From Planctomycetota bacterium (GTDB taxonomy: Bacteria; Planctomycetota; UBA1135; UBA2386), in assembly GCA_020849665.1 (NCBI GenBank), contig JADLFX010000044.1, forward strand, positions 1-64,000: a stretch of DNA of 64,000 nucleotides, in the 5' to 3' direction. Position 1 is the stretch's first letter, and each line of letters begins with the position of its first letter. A model generated the notes under the pieces. That model was not told the origin of the DNA, ran no database searches, and saw only the letters and a list, made by a program, of their open reading frames with translations. The position numbers and the translations under genes are program-made. Shown here piece after piece: positions 12,120 through 20,793 of the stretch.

Positions 12120-13076
12120 ATGCGCACTGCCTTGCCCCGCCTGCTCACCGCGCTCGTGTTCGCCTCCGCTCTCGCCGCACAGCGGCCCGTCCAGGACGAG
12201 CTCGGCTCGCCCTCTTCGACGCCGCCGGCGGGAGGCGGGCCCAACCTGGTCACCGCTCAGTACACGCTCTTCGGCGACAACTGCGGCCCGTCGTGCGCAT
12301 CGCTGAACGCCGACCGCGGCAGTTTCCGCACGGGCACGCTCCCGAACGAGTACGCGTTCGGGCACAAGTTCGCGGCCCCCACCGTGATCGTGGGCTTCCA
12401 GCTCTACACGCGCACCAACACGCTGCCGAGCGCATCGATGACCTGCGCGCTGTACCGCGCGTCGCCCGCCAACCCCATCGCGCCGGACCTACTGCCCGTC
12501 GCGACCGGCGCGATGACCGTGGGCAACACGGTGGACTTCTACAGCGTGCTGCTCAACCAGCCGGTGACCGTCAACGCCAACGAGAACGTCTGGATCACGC
12601 AGTACGACTCGACCAACATCCTCGCCGCGGCGGTCACCGCGGGCACCACGCCGGCGCTCTCCACCTGCTGGCGCCGCCCCGCGGGTGGCGGCACCGCATG
12701 GGCGACCACCGGCACGATCAACTATCCCGCGTGGCGCATCCTCTGTGCGCCCGATCTGGCCTCCTTCCACTCCGCCCGGCCGCAGCTCGGCACGACCATC
12801 CGCCTGGACCTGCAGGGTGCGCCGGCCAACGCGTTGGCGGTCCTCTTCTTCGGGGGCAGCAACCCCAACGTGCCGACGCCGTTCTGCACGAGCCTCTACT
12901 CCGCCCCCACGGTGTCGCTCCCGACCACGACCGGTGCGAACGGCAAGGCCTCGTTCTCCCTGGCGATCCCCAACAGCGCGTCCCTGGACGGGGTGACCTT
13001 CTTCAACCAATGGTGGGCGCTGAGCGGCGCCACCGTGGTCGGCTCCAACGGCGGCCACGCCGTGCTCGGCAACTGA
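12120..13076 (+). CDS. Secreted protein of unknown function with recurring C-terminal module
   Basis: Signal peptide MRTALPRLLTALVFASALAAQ; C-terminal LGTTIRLDLQGAP...SFSLAIPNSASLDGVTFFNQWWAL. Alternative start 12111. Confidence 0.75.
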   Translation: MRTALPRLLTALVFASALAAQRPVQDELGSPSSTPPAGGGPNLVTAQYTLFGDNCGPSCASLNADRGSFRTGTLPNEYAFGHKFAAPTVIVGFQLYTRTNTLPSASMTCALYRASPANPIAPDLLPVATGAMTVGNTVDFYSVLLNQPVTVNANENVWITQYDSTNILAAAVTAGTTPALSTCWRRPAGGGTAWATTGTINYPAWRILCAPDLASFHSARPQLGTTIRLDLQGAPANALAVLFFGGSNPNVPTPFCTSLYSAPTVSLPTTTGANGKASFSLAIPNSASLDGVTFFNQWWALSGATVVGSNGGHAVLGN

Positions 13077-13176
13077 GCGGACCGGTTGCGGCACTACGCG
13101 CGGCCCGCGCGCGACGCACCTGCGCGATCCGTCCGCCGCGGCGAGCGGCGGGCGGATCACCCATCCAGGGCCCGCC

Positions 13177-13843
13177 TCAGGGCAGGGCGCCAAAGCGACG
13201 CGCGACGGCGCCACCCGGGGTGTTGGTCGAGGAATCGCTGCAGGTACCGGCCGGCGAATGTGGCTGCTGCTGTTGAGCTGTCGGAGCGGATGCGGCTGCG
13301 CCTCGCCGATCACCACCTCGTTGCCCGTTGTCACCGGGTTCGCGGTTGGCGAGACGATGTCGATCAGCAGGTTGCCCTGGGCTGCGATGCACAGGAACGG
13401 CGACGCCAGGGTGAGGTTCGCCCACGGCGCCACGCCACCCGGCGTGGACGTGCAGGCCGCGAGGCCGACCGGGCCGTTGAACACGCGCGTCGTCGCTCCG
13501 GTGATGCTGGTCGCGAAGGTCGTCGACATCGAACCTGGCGAGAGCGTCGAATGGCTGAGGTCGATGGTCGATCGGGCAGGCGCACGGCCGTCGAACCGCC
13601 CGGATCGTCGTCGTCGGGCCGATACGCGATCGCCTGGATCACGCCCACCGTGCCAGTCACCGAGCCCTGGGCGATGCGCTGCTGGGAACGGAATCCGGCG
13701 AAGCCGAACGGGTACCTGGCGAGGTCGTTGCCCTCGACACCCTCGGGGATCGAGGGCACGGGCTCGTGGTCCTGGGCCGGCAACGCCAGGGAAGCGGAGA
13801 CGATCGCCGACAGCCCGGCCGCACTGAGGTGCTTGGAGCGCAT
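13177..13843 (-). pseudogene. Frame-disrupted secreted protein gene (decay or sequencing frameshifts)
   Basis: Starts MRSKHLSAAGLSAIVSASLALPAQDHEPVPSIPEGVEGNDLARYPFGFAGFRSQQRIAQ...AIAYRPDDDD, continues in a second frame as STIDLSHSTLSPGSMSTTFATSITGATTRVFNGPVGLAA...IDIVSPTANPVTTGNEVVIGEAQPHP, then plausibly a third frame ending ...NTPGGAVARRFGALP-stop. Confidence 0.6.
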
Positions 13844-14078
13844 GAAGGGTCGTGGGGGAATGCGTGGAGCGCGGCACGGGGTGCGCCGCCCGCCGCAGGG
13901 GAGAGGCTTGCGGCGCCCATCCGCCCGAGGAGAAGACCAGGCACTCACCGCGGCCAAGCAAACGGCAGGATGGGCAGAGCTTCGCGCGCACCCAGGGATG
14001 GCAGGGCGGCAGGCGGCCCCCCCCTTCCTCCGGCTTGACCTGCCTCCTCCAGGAATCGACGATGCGGCCGAGGCAGCC

Positions 14079-14741
14079 ATGTTCCTCGACCCTACGCGGT
14101 TCCCGGTCAGCCGCCAGTTGGAGAGTTCCTTCGCCACGTTTCGTGGCGAACTCGACCGCCTGCCGGAGGGGCTGTTCCAGGCGTGGCCGCTGGCGGAGAG
14201 CTATCAAGGCACGTGGCAGATGTTCCCGCTGGTGCTCCTCGAAGCTCCCCCCGGGTTCGTCGTGGACCTCGCTCGCAACCGCGCGCTCTGCCCCGGCACC
14301 TGGCGACGCCTGCAGGAGATCGGACGCATCCGCACCGCCTGTTTCTCGTGGCTCGGCCCGGGCGCCCACATCTACGCGCACACCGACGCCTATTACCACC
14401 GGCTCGTCCGCCTCCACCTCGGGCTTCGCGTCCCGGCGCAATCCCTCATGCGCGTCGCGGACGAACTGCGTTCCCTCGAGGAGGGCGTCTGCATCGTGGT
14501 CGACGGTCAGACGCCGCACGAAGCGGCCAATCTCTCGGCACAACCCCGCGTCACCCTGCTCGTGGACGTCGAGATGAGCGCGGCCGAAGAGCACTATGTC
14601 CTGGCGGTGTCCCCGCATCGGCGGCGCGCCTTGGACCGCCATCTGCGAGACGCGGCCACGACCGGGCCGGGCCAGGCGATGTCGCCGATGATGGCGCCGC
14701 AGACGAGCCATACGCCACCACCTCCGGCGGAACCTGCATGA
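14079..14741 (+). CDS. Aspartyl/asparaginyl beta-hydroxylase-like protein
   Basis: GPGAHIYAHTDAYYHRLVRLHLGLRVP...EEGVCIVVDGQTPHEAANLSAQPRVTLLVDVE matches the HxD...H pattern of Asp/Asn hydroxylase-type dioxygenases. Confidence 0.7.
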   Translation: MFLDPTRFPVSRQLESSFATFRGELDRLPEGLFQAWPLAESYQGTWQMFPLVLLEAPPGFVVDLARNRALCPGTWRRLQEIGRIRTACFSWLGPGAHIYAHTDAYYHRLVRLHLGLRVPAQSLMRVADELRSLEEGVCIVVDGQTPHEAANLSAQPRVTLLVDVEMSAAEEHYVLAVSPHRRRALDRHLRDAATTGPGQAMSPMMAPQTSHTPPPPAEPA

Positions 14742-15456
14742 TCCGCTCGAGCCCGCGCACGTTCCCAATGACGGCAACATGGGGAACGTGCGAGCCGTTG
14801 CAGATCAGGGTGCGGTCGTAGTCCGGAGCGAGCATGCGCGCGAGGGTCCCGGCCTCTACCTGCGAGATGCGCCTCTCGACCACATGCACGCAGTGGCCGT
14901 TGCCCATGCCGGTCACGGTGACCCCGAAGTCCCAGGCGCCCCGGAACACTGCGCTGTCCGGATGCAGGTAGTCGTGGCCCACGAACGAGGTCGGGCCAGA
15001 CCGGTGCCATTGCTCACGGAGCTGCACCGCGGTGTCGAGCACGTGGCGCCGCGCCTGCGCCGGGAGGCCGATGACCCACAGGAGCTCCGCCGAGCCGGCC
15101 GCGTCCCGCAAGTCGTCCAGCATGCGGGGCAGGTGCTGTACCTCGAAGCCGTTCTGGATCAGGTCCAGGAGCCGCTGGCCGGACGACCCGGAACCCGCAT
15201 GCAGGCAACGGCCACCGGCGGCGCCGCCGAGGTGCCGGCAGTACTCCGGGTCGAGGCCGCACCACTCGACTCCATGATCGAGGTCCAGCACACCTCCGAG
15301 CCTTCGTCGCGGATCGCGCTGCTCGAGTGGCGGGCAGCCTTCGGCGGCGCGCTCGAGTCCTGGAACAGCACGGATCTGCTGCGGTAGTCCCTGGCGACGG
15401 CGACCACGTCCGCTCGGATCCCCGCCGGCTGGGCCATCCGGGACTGCTCGCGCCAT
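14551..15456 (-). CDS. Possible protein-coding region of unknown function; probably part of a longer frame-disrupted gene extending toward 15784
   Basis: Protein-like segment LLWVIGLPAQARRHVLDTAVQLREQWHRSGPTSFVGHDYLHPDSAVFRGAWDFGVTVTGMGNGHCVHVVERRISQVEAGTLARMLAPDYDRTLICNG; upstream coding-like segments fall in other frames. Confidence 0.35.
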   Translation of the reverse strand: MARAVPDGPAGGDPSGRGRRRQGLPQQIRAVPGLERAAEGCPPLEQRDPRRRLGGVLDLDHGVEWCGLDPEYCRHLGGAAGGRCLHAGSGSSGQRLLDLIQNGFEVQHLPRMLDDLRDAAGSAELLWVIGLPAQARRHVLDTAVQLREQWHRSGPTSFVGHDYLHPDSAVFRGAWDFGVTVTGMGNGHCVHVVERRISQVEAGTLARMLAPDYDRTLICNGSHVPHVAVIGNVRGLERIMQVPPEVVAYGSSAAPSSATSPGPARSWPRLADGGPRRAADAGTPPGHSALRPRSSRRPRAG

Positions 15457-15725
15457 TCGATGCTGCAGTCGTGCACTTGCCGCAGCGGCAACCGCGCGAC
15501 GACATCAGGGGGTGGCTCGCCCGAGCAATGCAGCAGCGCGCCAGGTCGACCGCGGTGAAGTCCGACACCGGCAGCTCGTCCAGGCCCTCCGGGTGCCTCG
15601 GACCCGACGGGCGGCGCAACACGCCGCGCCCGCCGCGCCACGCCAGGCCGCGGGCCGACTCGATGGCGCGCAAGGCCCGCTGTGCGCGCTCAGGTCGGGA
15701 GTTCCCCTGTGCCGAAGCCGGATCC

Positions 15726-16457
15726 ATGTCGTCGACCTCCACCCCTCCGCACCGCCATGCGCGGCCCCTGGAACTCGTGGCCACACCGCGGGGCCCCTAC
15801 TGGCTGCCGCAGGGCATCGACTCGGACGTGGTCGTGAACGCGATGCGCCGGGGGGAGCTCTTCGAACCCGAGATCGTCGCCGCGGGCCTCGCTCGGATCC
15901 GCCCCGGCACGCTGGTCCTCGACGTCGGCGCCTGTTTCGGCCAGATGGCGATCGAGTTCGCGCGCGCCACCGGGCCGCGCGGCATGGTGCTGGCCTTCGA
16001 GGCCGACGAATGGCTGCACGACGTGCTGCGCATGAACCTCTCGGCGAACGGCTGCACCAACGCGCGCGCGGTGCATGCCGCGGTGTGGGAGCGCAGCGGC
16101 ACCCAGGTCGTCTACCCCGAGCCGGACTTCACGCGCTTCGGCAGCTACGGCAGCTACGGGATCGATCCGCGCGCGCGCGAGGGCCGGCGCGTGCGCACGC
16201 TCGCCATCGACGATCTCGCGATCACGGCGCCGGTCTCGTTCCTGAAGATCGACGTCCAGGGCAGCGACTTGTTCGCCCTGCGCGGGGCGCGCCAGACGAT
16301 CCTGCGCCATCGCATGCCGGTGCTCTTCGAGTTCGAGGAGCAGTTCCAGGCCGAGTTCGGCACGTGCTGGGCCGACTACGCGCGCCTCCTCGACGAACTC
16401 GGCTACCGCGTGGTCGAGACCATCGGCGGCATCAATCACCTCGCCCTGCCGGCCTGA
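15726..16457 (+). CDS. FkbM family methyltransferase
   Basis: LVLDVGACFGQMAIEFARATGPRGMVLAFEADEWLHDVLRMNLSANG...SFLKIDVQGSDLFALRGARQTILRHRMPVLFEFE. Confidence 0.85.
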   Translation: MSSTSTPPHRHARPLELVATPRGPYWLPQGIDSDVVVNAMRRGELFEPEIVAAGLARIRPGTLVLDVGACFGQMAIEFARATGPRGMVLAFEADEWLHDVLRMNLSANGCTNARAVHAAVWERSGTQVVYPEPDFTRFGSYGSYGIDPRAREGRRVRTLAIDDLAITAPVSFLKIDVQGSDLFALRGARQTILRHRMPVLFEFEEQFQAEFGTCWADYARLLDELGYRVVETIGGINHLALPA

Positions 16458-16492
16458 GCGCGCTCGCCCACGCCGGGCCCCCCCTGCCGGAC

Positions 16493-18526
16493 TCAGCGCC
16501 CCCTGGCCGGCTCCCCGGCGGGCGCGGCCTTGCGCAATCGCACGCAGAACTCGAACCCGCCGCCGCCCTGGTGCACGTGCAGCACCAGCACGTTGCGCCC
16601 GGCCGTCGGCGTCACCGCGATCTGGTCCTCGCCGGAGCTGAGCCCGCGGAACGCCCACTTGTCCTGGACCCGCGTGCCGTTGAGCCACACGGCGCAGCCG
16701 TCGTCGCTGCCGACCTCCAGGACCGCCTCGCCACCGGACCATTCGAAGGTGGTCACCGCGAACGCAGAGACCTGGTCCTGCGCCATGGCCGCGCGCAGGT
16801 CCACCACGCCCTCGGCCCCGGACGCCATGACGCTGCGCCATTCGAGGTCTTTCGCGCCGATGCGGACGGGCTTGCCGGTGTCCACGGCGTCGGTGGCGAA
16901 CGGCGCCCTGCCCAGGGTCTCGGCCCGCGGGTCCGGCACCGGCCCCAGCACGTGCCACGCCACCAGATAGCCACTCTCGCGCGCGAGGTCGGCAGGGGCC
17001 ACGCCCAGCTGCTCCAGTTCCTTCGCCGCGGCCTGGCGGGTGCCACGCTCGCGCGCCTGCAGGAAGGCCTCGCGCAGCACGGCGCGAGCGCGCTCCGGTT
17101 CGCGCGCGACGAGGCCGCGGGCGATCTCCACCCGTGCGGCCGCCACCGGCTCGCGCAGATCCCGACCCTCGGCGAGCGGGGCGAGGAGCGCCAGTGCCCC
17201 CGCGTCGCGCGCCTGCCCGAGGAGCGCCACGGCCTGGGCCTGGACGCGCGGATCCGGGGCCGCGCGCACGACCTCGCGCAGCCCGGCAAGGCCCTCCGCG
17301 CCGCGGCCGCGGGCCAGCTGTCTGCGCGCGACCTGCACGAGGGCCGCGGCGGCGGAGTCCCGCACGCCGCGGTCGGCATCGCCGAGGAGGGGCTGCAGGC
17401 GACCGGCATCGGCGTCCGCACTGGCGCCCAGGACCTCGCAGGCCGCGCCGCGCAGGCTGGGCGCGCCGTCGGTCAGGCCCGCGTGGACGAGTTGGAGCAG
17501 CGCCGCCGCGTCGCAATCTCCTCGCGCCGCGAGGATCCGGAGCAGCTCCGCGCGGGCCTGCGGGGAGAGGTCGGGGTGCAGCGCGTGCAGGCGCCGGGTC
17601 AGGCCCTGGTCGGCGGCGGCGATCAGGCGGCCGCGTGCCGCTGCCCGCACCGCCGGCTGCGGATCGGCGAGGAGGTCCACGCAGACCGCGACCAGCTCCT
17701 GGTCCTGCAGGCGGGCCAGACCCTCGAGCGCGGCAAGGCGCGCCGGGGAGCCGGCGGAGGCGAGCAGGCGCCGGTAGCCGGCACGCTGGGCCTCGGCGTC
17801 GCCGCCGTGGCTCTCCAGCCAGCGGGCGTAGGCCGCCGCGGCACCGGCGCGCTGCAGGCGGACGGCCTCCAGCAGCGCGGTGCCCGCGCGCGGATCCCCG
17901 CTCGCCGCCAGGGCCGCGCGGGCCGCCTGCGCGAGCGCATCGTCGCCGCTCGCCACGGCCGCGAGGCCCGCGACGGCGGCGCGGCTGCCGCGCCCGCCGA
18001 GGGCTGCGGCGAAGTCGGCCGCGCGCAGGACGGGGCCGGGCTGGGTGAGCCGCTCGAGCAGGACGACCTCGGCCTTGGCCACGCCCGACCGCTGGAGCGC
18101 AAAGAGCGCCCCCTCGGCCAGATCCCGGTCGTCGAGGGCGGCCACCAGGAGCTGCACTCCTTCCTCGCGCCGGTTCACGAGGCCGTAGGCCTGCAGGAGG
18201 CTCTGCCGCACGGGTCGTGCCAGCCCGGTGTCGGAGACGAGCCGGGCGAGCGCCTCGGCCACGCGGTCGCGCGCCCCTTCGGGCGCGGCGGGCGCCGTGG
18301 CGCGCGCCGCCAGCCGCTCCAGCGCACGCAGCGCCGCGCGCGCCTCGGCCGGGTCCGCGGCGTGCAGCGCCTCGGCCAGTCCGGGCAACGCCGCCTCCCC
18401 GAGCTCGTGCGCCCGGCCGAGCAGCGCACGGCGGACGGCCGGATCGGTGCTGCGCAGGTCGTCCACGGCGGGCTGTTGCGCGACCAGCCGCATCGTGACC
18501 CATGCCATCAGGAGAAGGAGGCGCAT
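16493..18526 (-). CDS. Secreted HEAT-repeat protein with C-terminal SDDGCAVWLNG-type domain
   Basis: Signal-like MRLLLLMAWVTMRLVAQQ; many helical HEAT-like repeats; C-terminal EVGSDDGCAVWLNGTRVQDKWAFRGLSSGEDQIAV. TGATG junction with the upstream gene. Confidence 0.78.
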   Translation of the reverse strand: MRLLLLMAWVTMRLVAQQPAVDDLRSTDPAVRRALLGRAHELGEAALPGLAEALHAADPAEARAALRALERLAARATAPAAPEGARDRVAEALARLVSDTGLARPVRQSLLQAYGLVNRREEGVQLLVAALDDRDLAEGALFALQRSGVAKAEVVLLERLTQPGPVLRAADFAAALGGRGSRAAVAGLAAVASGDDALAQAARAALAASGDPRAGTALLEAVRLQRAGAAAAYARWLESHGGDAEAQRAGYRRLLASAGSPARLAALEGLARLQDQELVAVCVDLLADPQPAVRAAARGRLIAAADQGLTRRLHALHPDLSPQARAELLRILAARGDCDAAALLQLVHAGLTDGAPSLRGAACEVLGASADADAGRLQPLLGDADRGVRDSAAAALVQVARRQLARGRGAEGLAGLREVVRAAPDPRVQAQAVALLGQARDAGALALLAPLAEGRDLREPVAAARVEIARGLVAREPERARAVLREAFLQARERGTRQAAAKELEQLGVAPADLARESGYLVAWHVLGPVPDPRAETLGRAPFATDAVDTGKPVRIGAKDLEWRSVMASGAEGVVDLRAAMAQDQVSAFAVTTFEWSGGEAVLEVGSDDGCAVWLNGTRVQDKWAFRGLSSGEDQIAVTPTAGRNVLVLHVHQGGGGFEFCVRLRKAAPAGEPARGR

Positions 18527-19785
18527 CAGAGGCTCCACGGGGCACGCATGGGTTTGGTGAGCAGGCGGTCGGCGTCCGGATCGCCCTGGAAGCGCTCGCG
18601 CTGCGCGTCCCAGTAGAGCTTGCGGCCCAGGAGCAGGGCGATGTTGCCCAGGTGGCAGGCCGTGGCGGAGCGGTGGCCGATCTCGGCGTGGCAGATCGGC
18701 TGCGCGCGCGTGCGGATGCAGCGCAGCCAGTCCGCATGGTGATCCGTGCTCACCGGCAGCTTCACGGGCATCGTCCCGGACCTGGTGTCGAGGATCTCCT
18801 TGGGGTTGGCCCGGATCGCGCCGCGCGACACGAACACCTCGCCCTCCGAGCCGCGGAAGGTGACCCCGTTCTCGCCCCGGCTCGTGACGTGCACGCGCAC
18901 GCCGCCCGGGTACTCGTAGTGGACGTCGAACTCGGTGGCGGTCTCGAAGAAGTTGTCCGCCGGCCAGGTTCCCGTGCCGTGCACGGAGAGCGGTCCCGAG
19001 AGCTCGGCGCCCAGGCCCCACTGCACGATGTCGATGTGGTGCGCGCCCCAGTCGGTGAGCTTCCCGCCGGAGTAGTCGTAGAACCAACGGAACTGGTAGT
19101 GGCAGCGGCGCGGGTTGTACGGCACCCGCGGCGCCGGCCCGAGCCAGAGGTCCCAGTCCAGGTGCGGCGGCACCTCGGCGTCCGGCTCCGGGGCGGAGAA
19201 CGGCGCGCTGCCGAGGACCGCGGTCACGGTCTGCACGCGGCCGATCCGGCCATTGCGCACCAGCTCGCAGGCCCAGCGGAAGCGCTGGTCGGAGCGCTGC
19301 TGCGTGCCGGTCTGGAACACGCGCCCGAAGCGCTGCGCGGCCGCGGTGATGGCGCGACCCTCGGCCACGGTGAGGGTGAGGGGCTTCTCGCAGTACACGT
19401 CCTTGCCCGCGGCACAGGCGTCGATGGCCTGCAGTGCGTGCCAGTGGTCGGGCGTGACGATGACCACCGCGTCGACGTCCTTGCGGTCGAGCAGCTCCCG
19501 ATACTCCTTGTGGCCGCTGGCCCGCCCCTCGCACTTGTCGACCGCGGCCTGGACGCGTTGCGCGTCCACGTCGCACACGGCGACCACCTCCACTTCGGGG
19601 AGGCGCAGCAGGCGGCCCAGGTGGTGGCCGCCGCCGCCCAGGTCGCCGACGCCGATCACGCCGATGCCGATGCGCTCGTTCGCGGCCAGGCGCCGGCCGG
19701 ACCAGGGCGAGGTGCGCACCCAGGGAGCCGTGACCGCTGCCGCCGCCGAGTGGAGGAAGGCCCGCCGGGAGAGCGACGTGGACAT
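18526..19785 (-). CDS. Gfo/Idh/MocA family oxidoreductase with Tat signal
   Basis: MSTSLSRRAFLHSAAAAV (RR motif); IGIGVIGVGDLGGGGHHL; DVYCEKPLTLTVAEGRAI; WFYDYSGGKLTDWGAHHIDIVQW. Confidence 0.92.
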   Translation of the reverse strand: MSTSLSRRAFLHSAAAAVTAPWVRTSPWSGRRLAANERIGIGVIGVGDLGGGGHHLGRLLRLPEVEVVAVCDVDAQRVQAAVDKCEGRASGHKEYRELLDRKDVDAVVIVTPDHWHALQAIDACAAGKDVYCEKPLTLTVAEGRAITAAAQRFGRVFQTGTQQRSDQRFRWACELVRNGRIGRVQTVTAVLGSAPFSAPEPDAEVPPHLDWDLWLGPAPRVPYNPRRCHYQFRWFYDYSGGKLTDWGAHHIDIVQWGLGAELSGPLSVHGTGTWPADNFFETATEFDVHYEYPGGVRVHVTSRGENGVTFRGSEGEVFVSRGAIRANPKEILDTRSGTMPVKLPVSTDHHADWLRCIRTRAQPICHAEIGHRSATACHLGNIALLLGRKLYWDAQRERFQGDPDADRLLTKPMRAPWSL

Positions 19786-19875
19786 GGGTCCCGATTGTCG
19801 AGCGCGCCACGGTGTGGTTCCACGTGAAGGTTCGCCCGGCCCGCGCAGGCGGGGTGGATTCCCCTACGTTGCGCG

Positions 19876-20523
19876 GTGCGGGCCCGAGAGAATCCCGCCC
19901 CTGTGAACCCGCTGCCCTCCTCCCCGGCCGAGGACCAGAGCCTGATCGCCGCCCTGAAGGCCGGCGAAGAGCACGCCTACGAGCAGCTCGTGCGGCGCTT
20001 CGGCGGCTGGCTCCTGGGCGTGGCGCGGCGGCTGGTCCACGGCGAGCAGGAGGCCCAGGATGCGTTGCAAGACGCGTTCCTGTCGGCATTCAAGGCGATC
20101 GACCGGTTCCAGGGCGATGCCAGCCTCGCCACCTGGCTGCACCGGATCACGGTCAACGCCGCGCTCATGAGGCTGCGGCACAGGCGACGCCGGCCGGAAA
20201 CCCTTTTCGAGGACCTGTCATCGGGCGACGGTGCCCGCCAGGATCCGAACTACCCTCCGGTGAACTGGAGCGAGTCGGCCGAGGTGGCAGCCGAGCGGGC
20301 GGAGACCCGCGAGTTCGTCCGCGCCATGATCGACGAGTTGCCCGACACGTACCGGACCGTGCTGGTGCTGCGCGACATCGAGGAGTACGACACCGCCGAG
20401 ACGGCCAAGGAGCTCGGCATCACCCCGAACGCCGTGAAGATCCGCCTGCATCGTGCCCGACAGGCGCTCCGCGACCGGATCGACCGGCGCCTGCGTGCCT
20501 TCGACCCGGAGGCCCGGCCATGA
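19876..20523 (+). CDS. ECF-type RNA polymerase sigma factor
   Basis: DQSLIAALKAGEEHAYEQLVRRF...DALQDAFLSAFKAIDRFQGDASLATWLHRITVNAALMRLR...DIEEYDTAETAKELGITPNAVKIRLHRARQALR. GTG start; alternative GTG at 19903. Confidence 0.92.
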   Translation: MRARENPAPVNPLPSSPAEDQSLIAALKAGEEHAYEQLVRRFGGWLLGVARRLVHGEQEAQDALQDAFLSAFKAIDRFQGDASLATWLHRITVNAALMRLRHRRRRPETLFEDLSSGDGARQDPNYPPVNWSESAEVAAERAETREFVRAMIDELPDTYRTVLVLRDIEEYDTAETAKELGITPNAVKIRLHRARQALRDRIDRRLRAFDPEARP

Positions 20524-20765
20524 CCACGTGCGGCGAACTGGCCAGATTCCTCATGGCGTATCTCGACCGGGAGCTGCCCGAGGAGCAACGCGCCTCGTTC
20601 GAGCAGCACCTCAAGGCCTGCCCCCCCTGCGTCATCTACCTGAAGACCTACGAAGCGACGATCCGGCTGTGCAAGAAGTCCTGCGCCGAGGATGCGAGAC
20701 TCCCCGGCGCGGTGCCGGAGGCGCTGGTCCAGGCGATCCTCAAGGCCCGCCGGGCCACGAAATGA
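20520..20765 (+). CDS. Anti-sigma factor with zf-HC2-type zinc-finger motif
   Basis: LARFLMAYLDRELPEEQRASFEQHLKACPPC (HxxxCxxC); ATGA overlap with the sigma factor. Confidence 0.85.
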   Translation: MTTCGELARFLMAYLDRELPEEQRASFEQHLKACPPCVIYLKTYEATIRLCKKSCAEDARLPGAVPEALVQAILKARRATK

Positions 20766-20793
20766 GGACCCCGCCTGCGGGAGGACGCTCCGG

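Noticed and set aside
15690-18737. 1015-aa minus ORF across the FkbM and HEAT genes
   Set aside because: Extreme Arg/Gly/Ala composition; spurious frame over the HEAT-repeat gene.
18527-20089. Upstream extension of ORF 16493..20089 as one giant protein
   Set aside because: Arg/Gly-rich out-of-frame translation of the Gfo/Idh gene; the HEAT protein starts at 18526.
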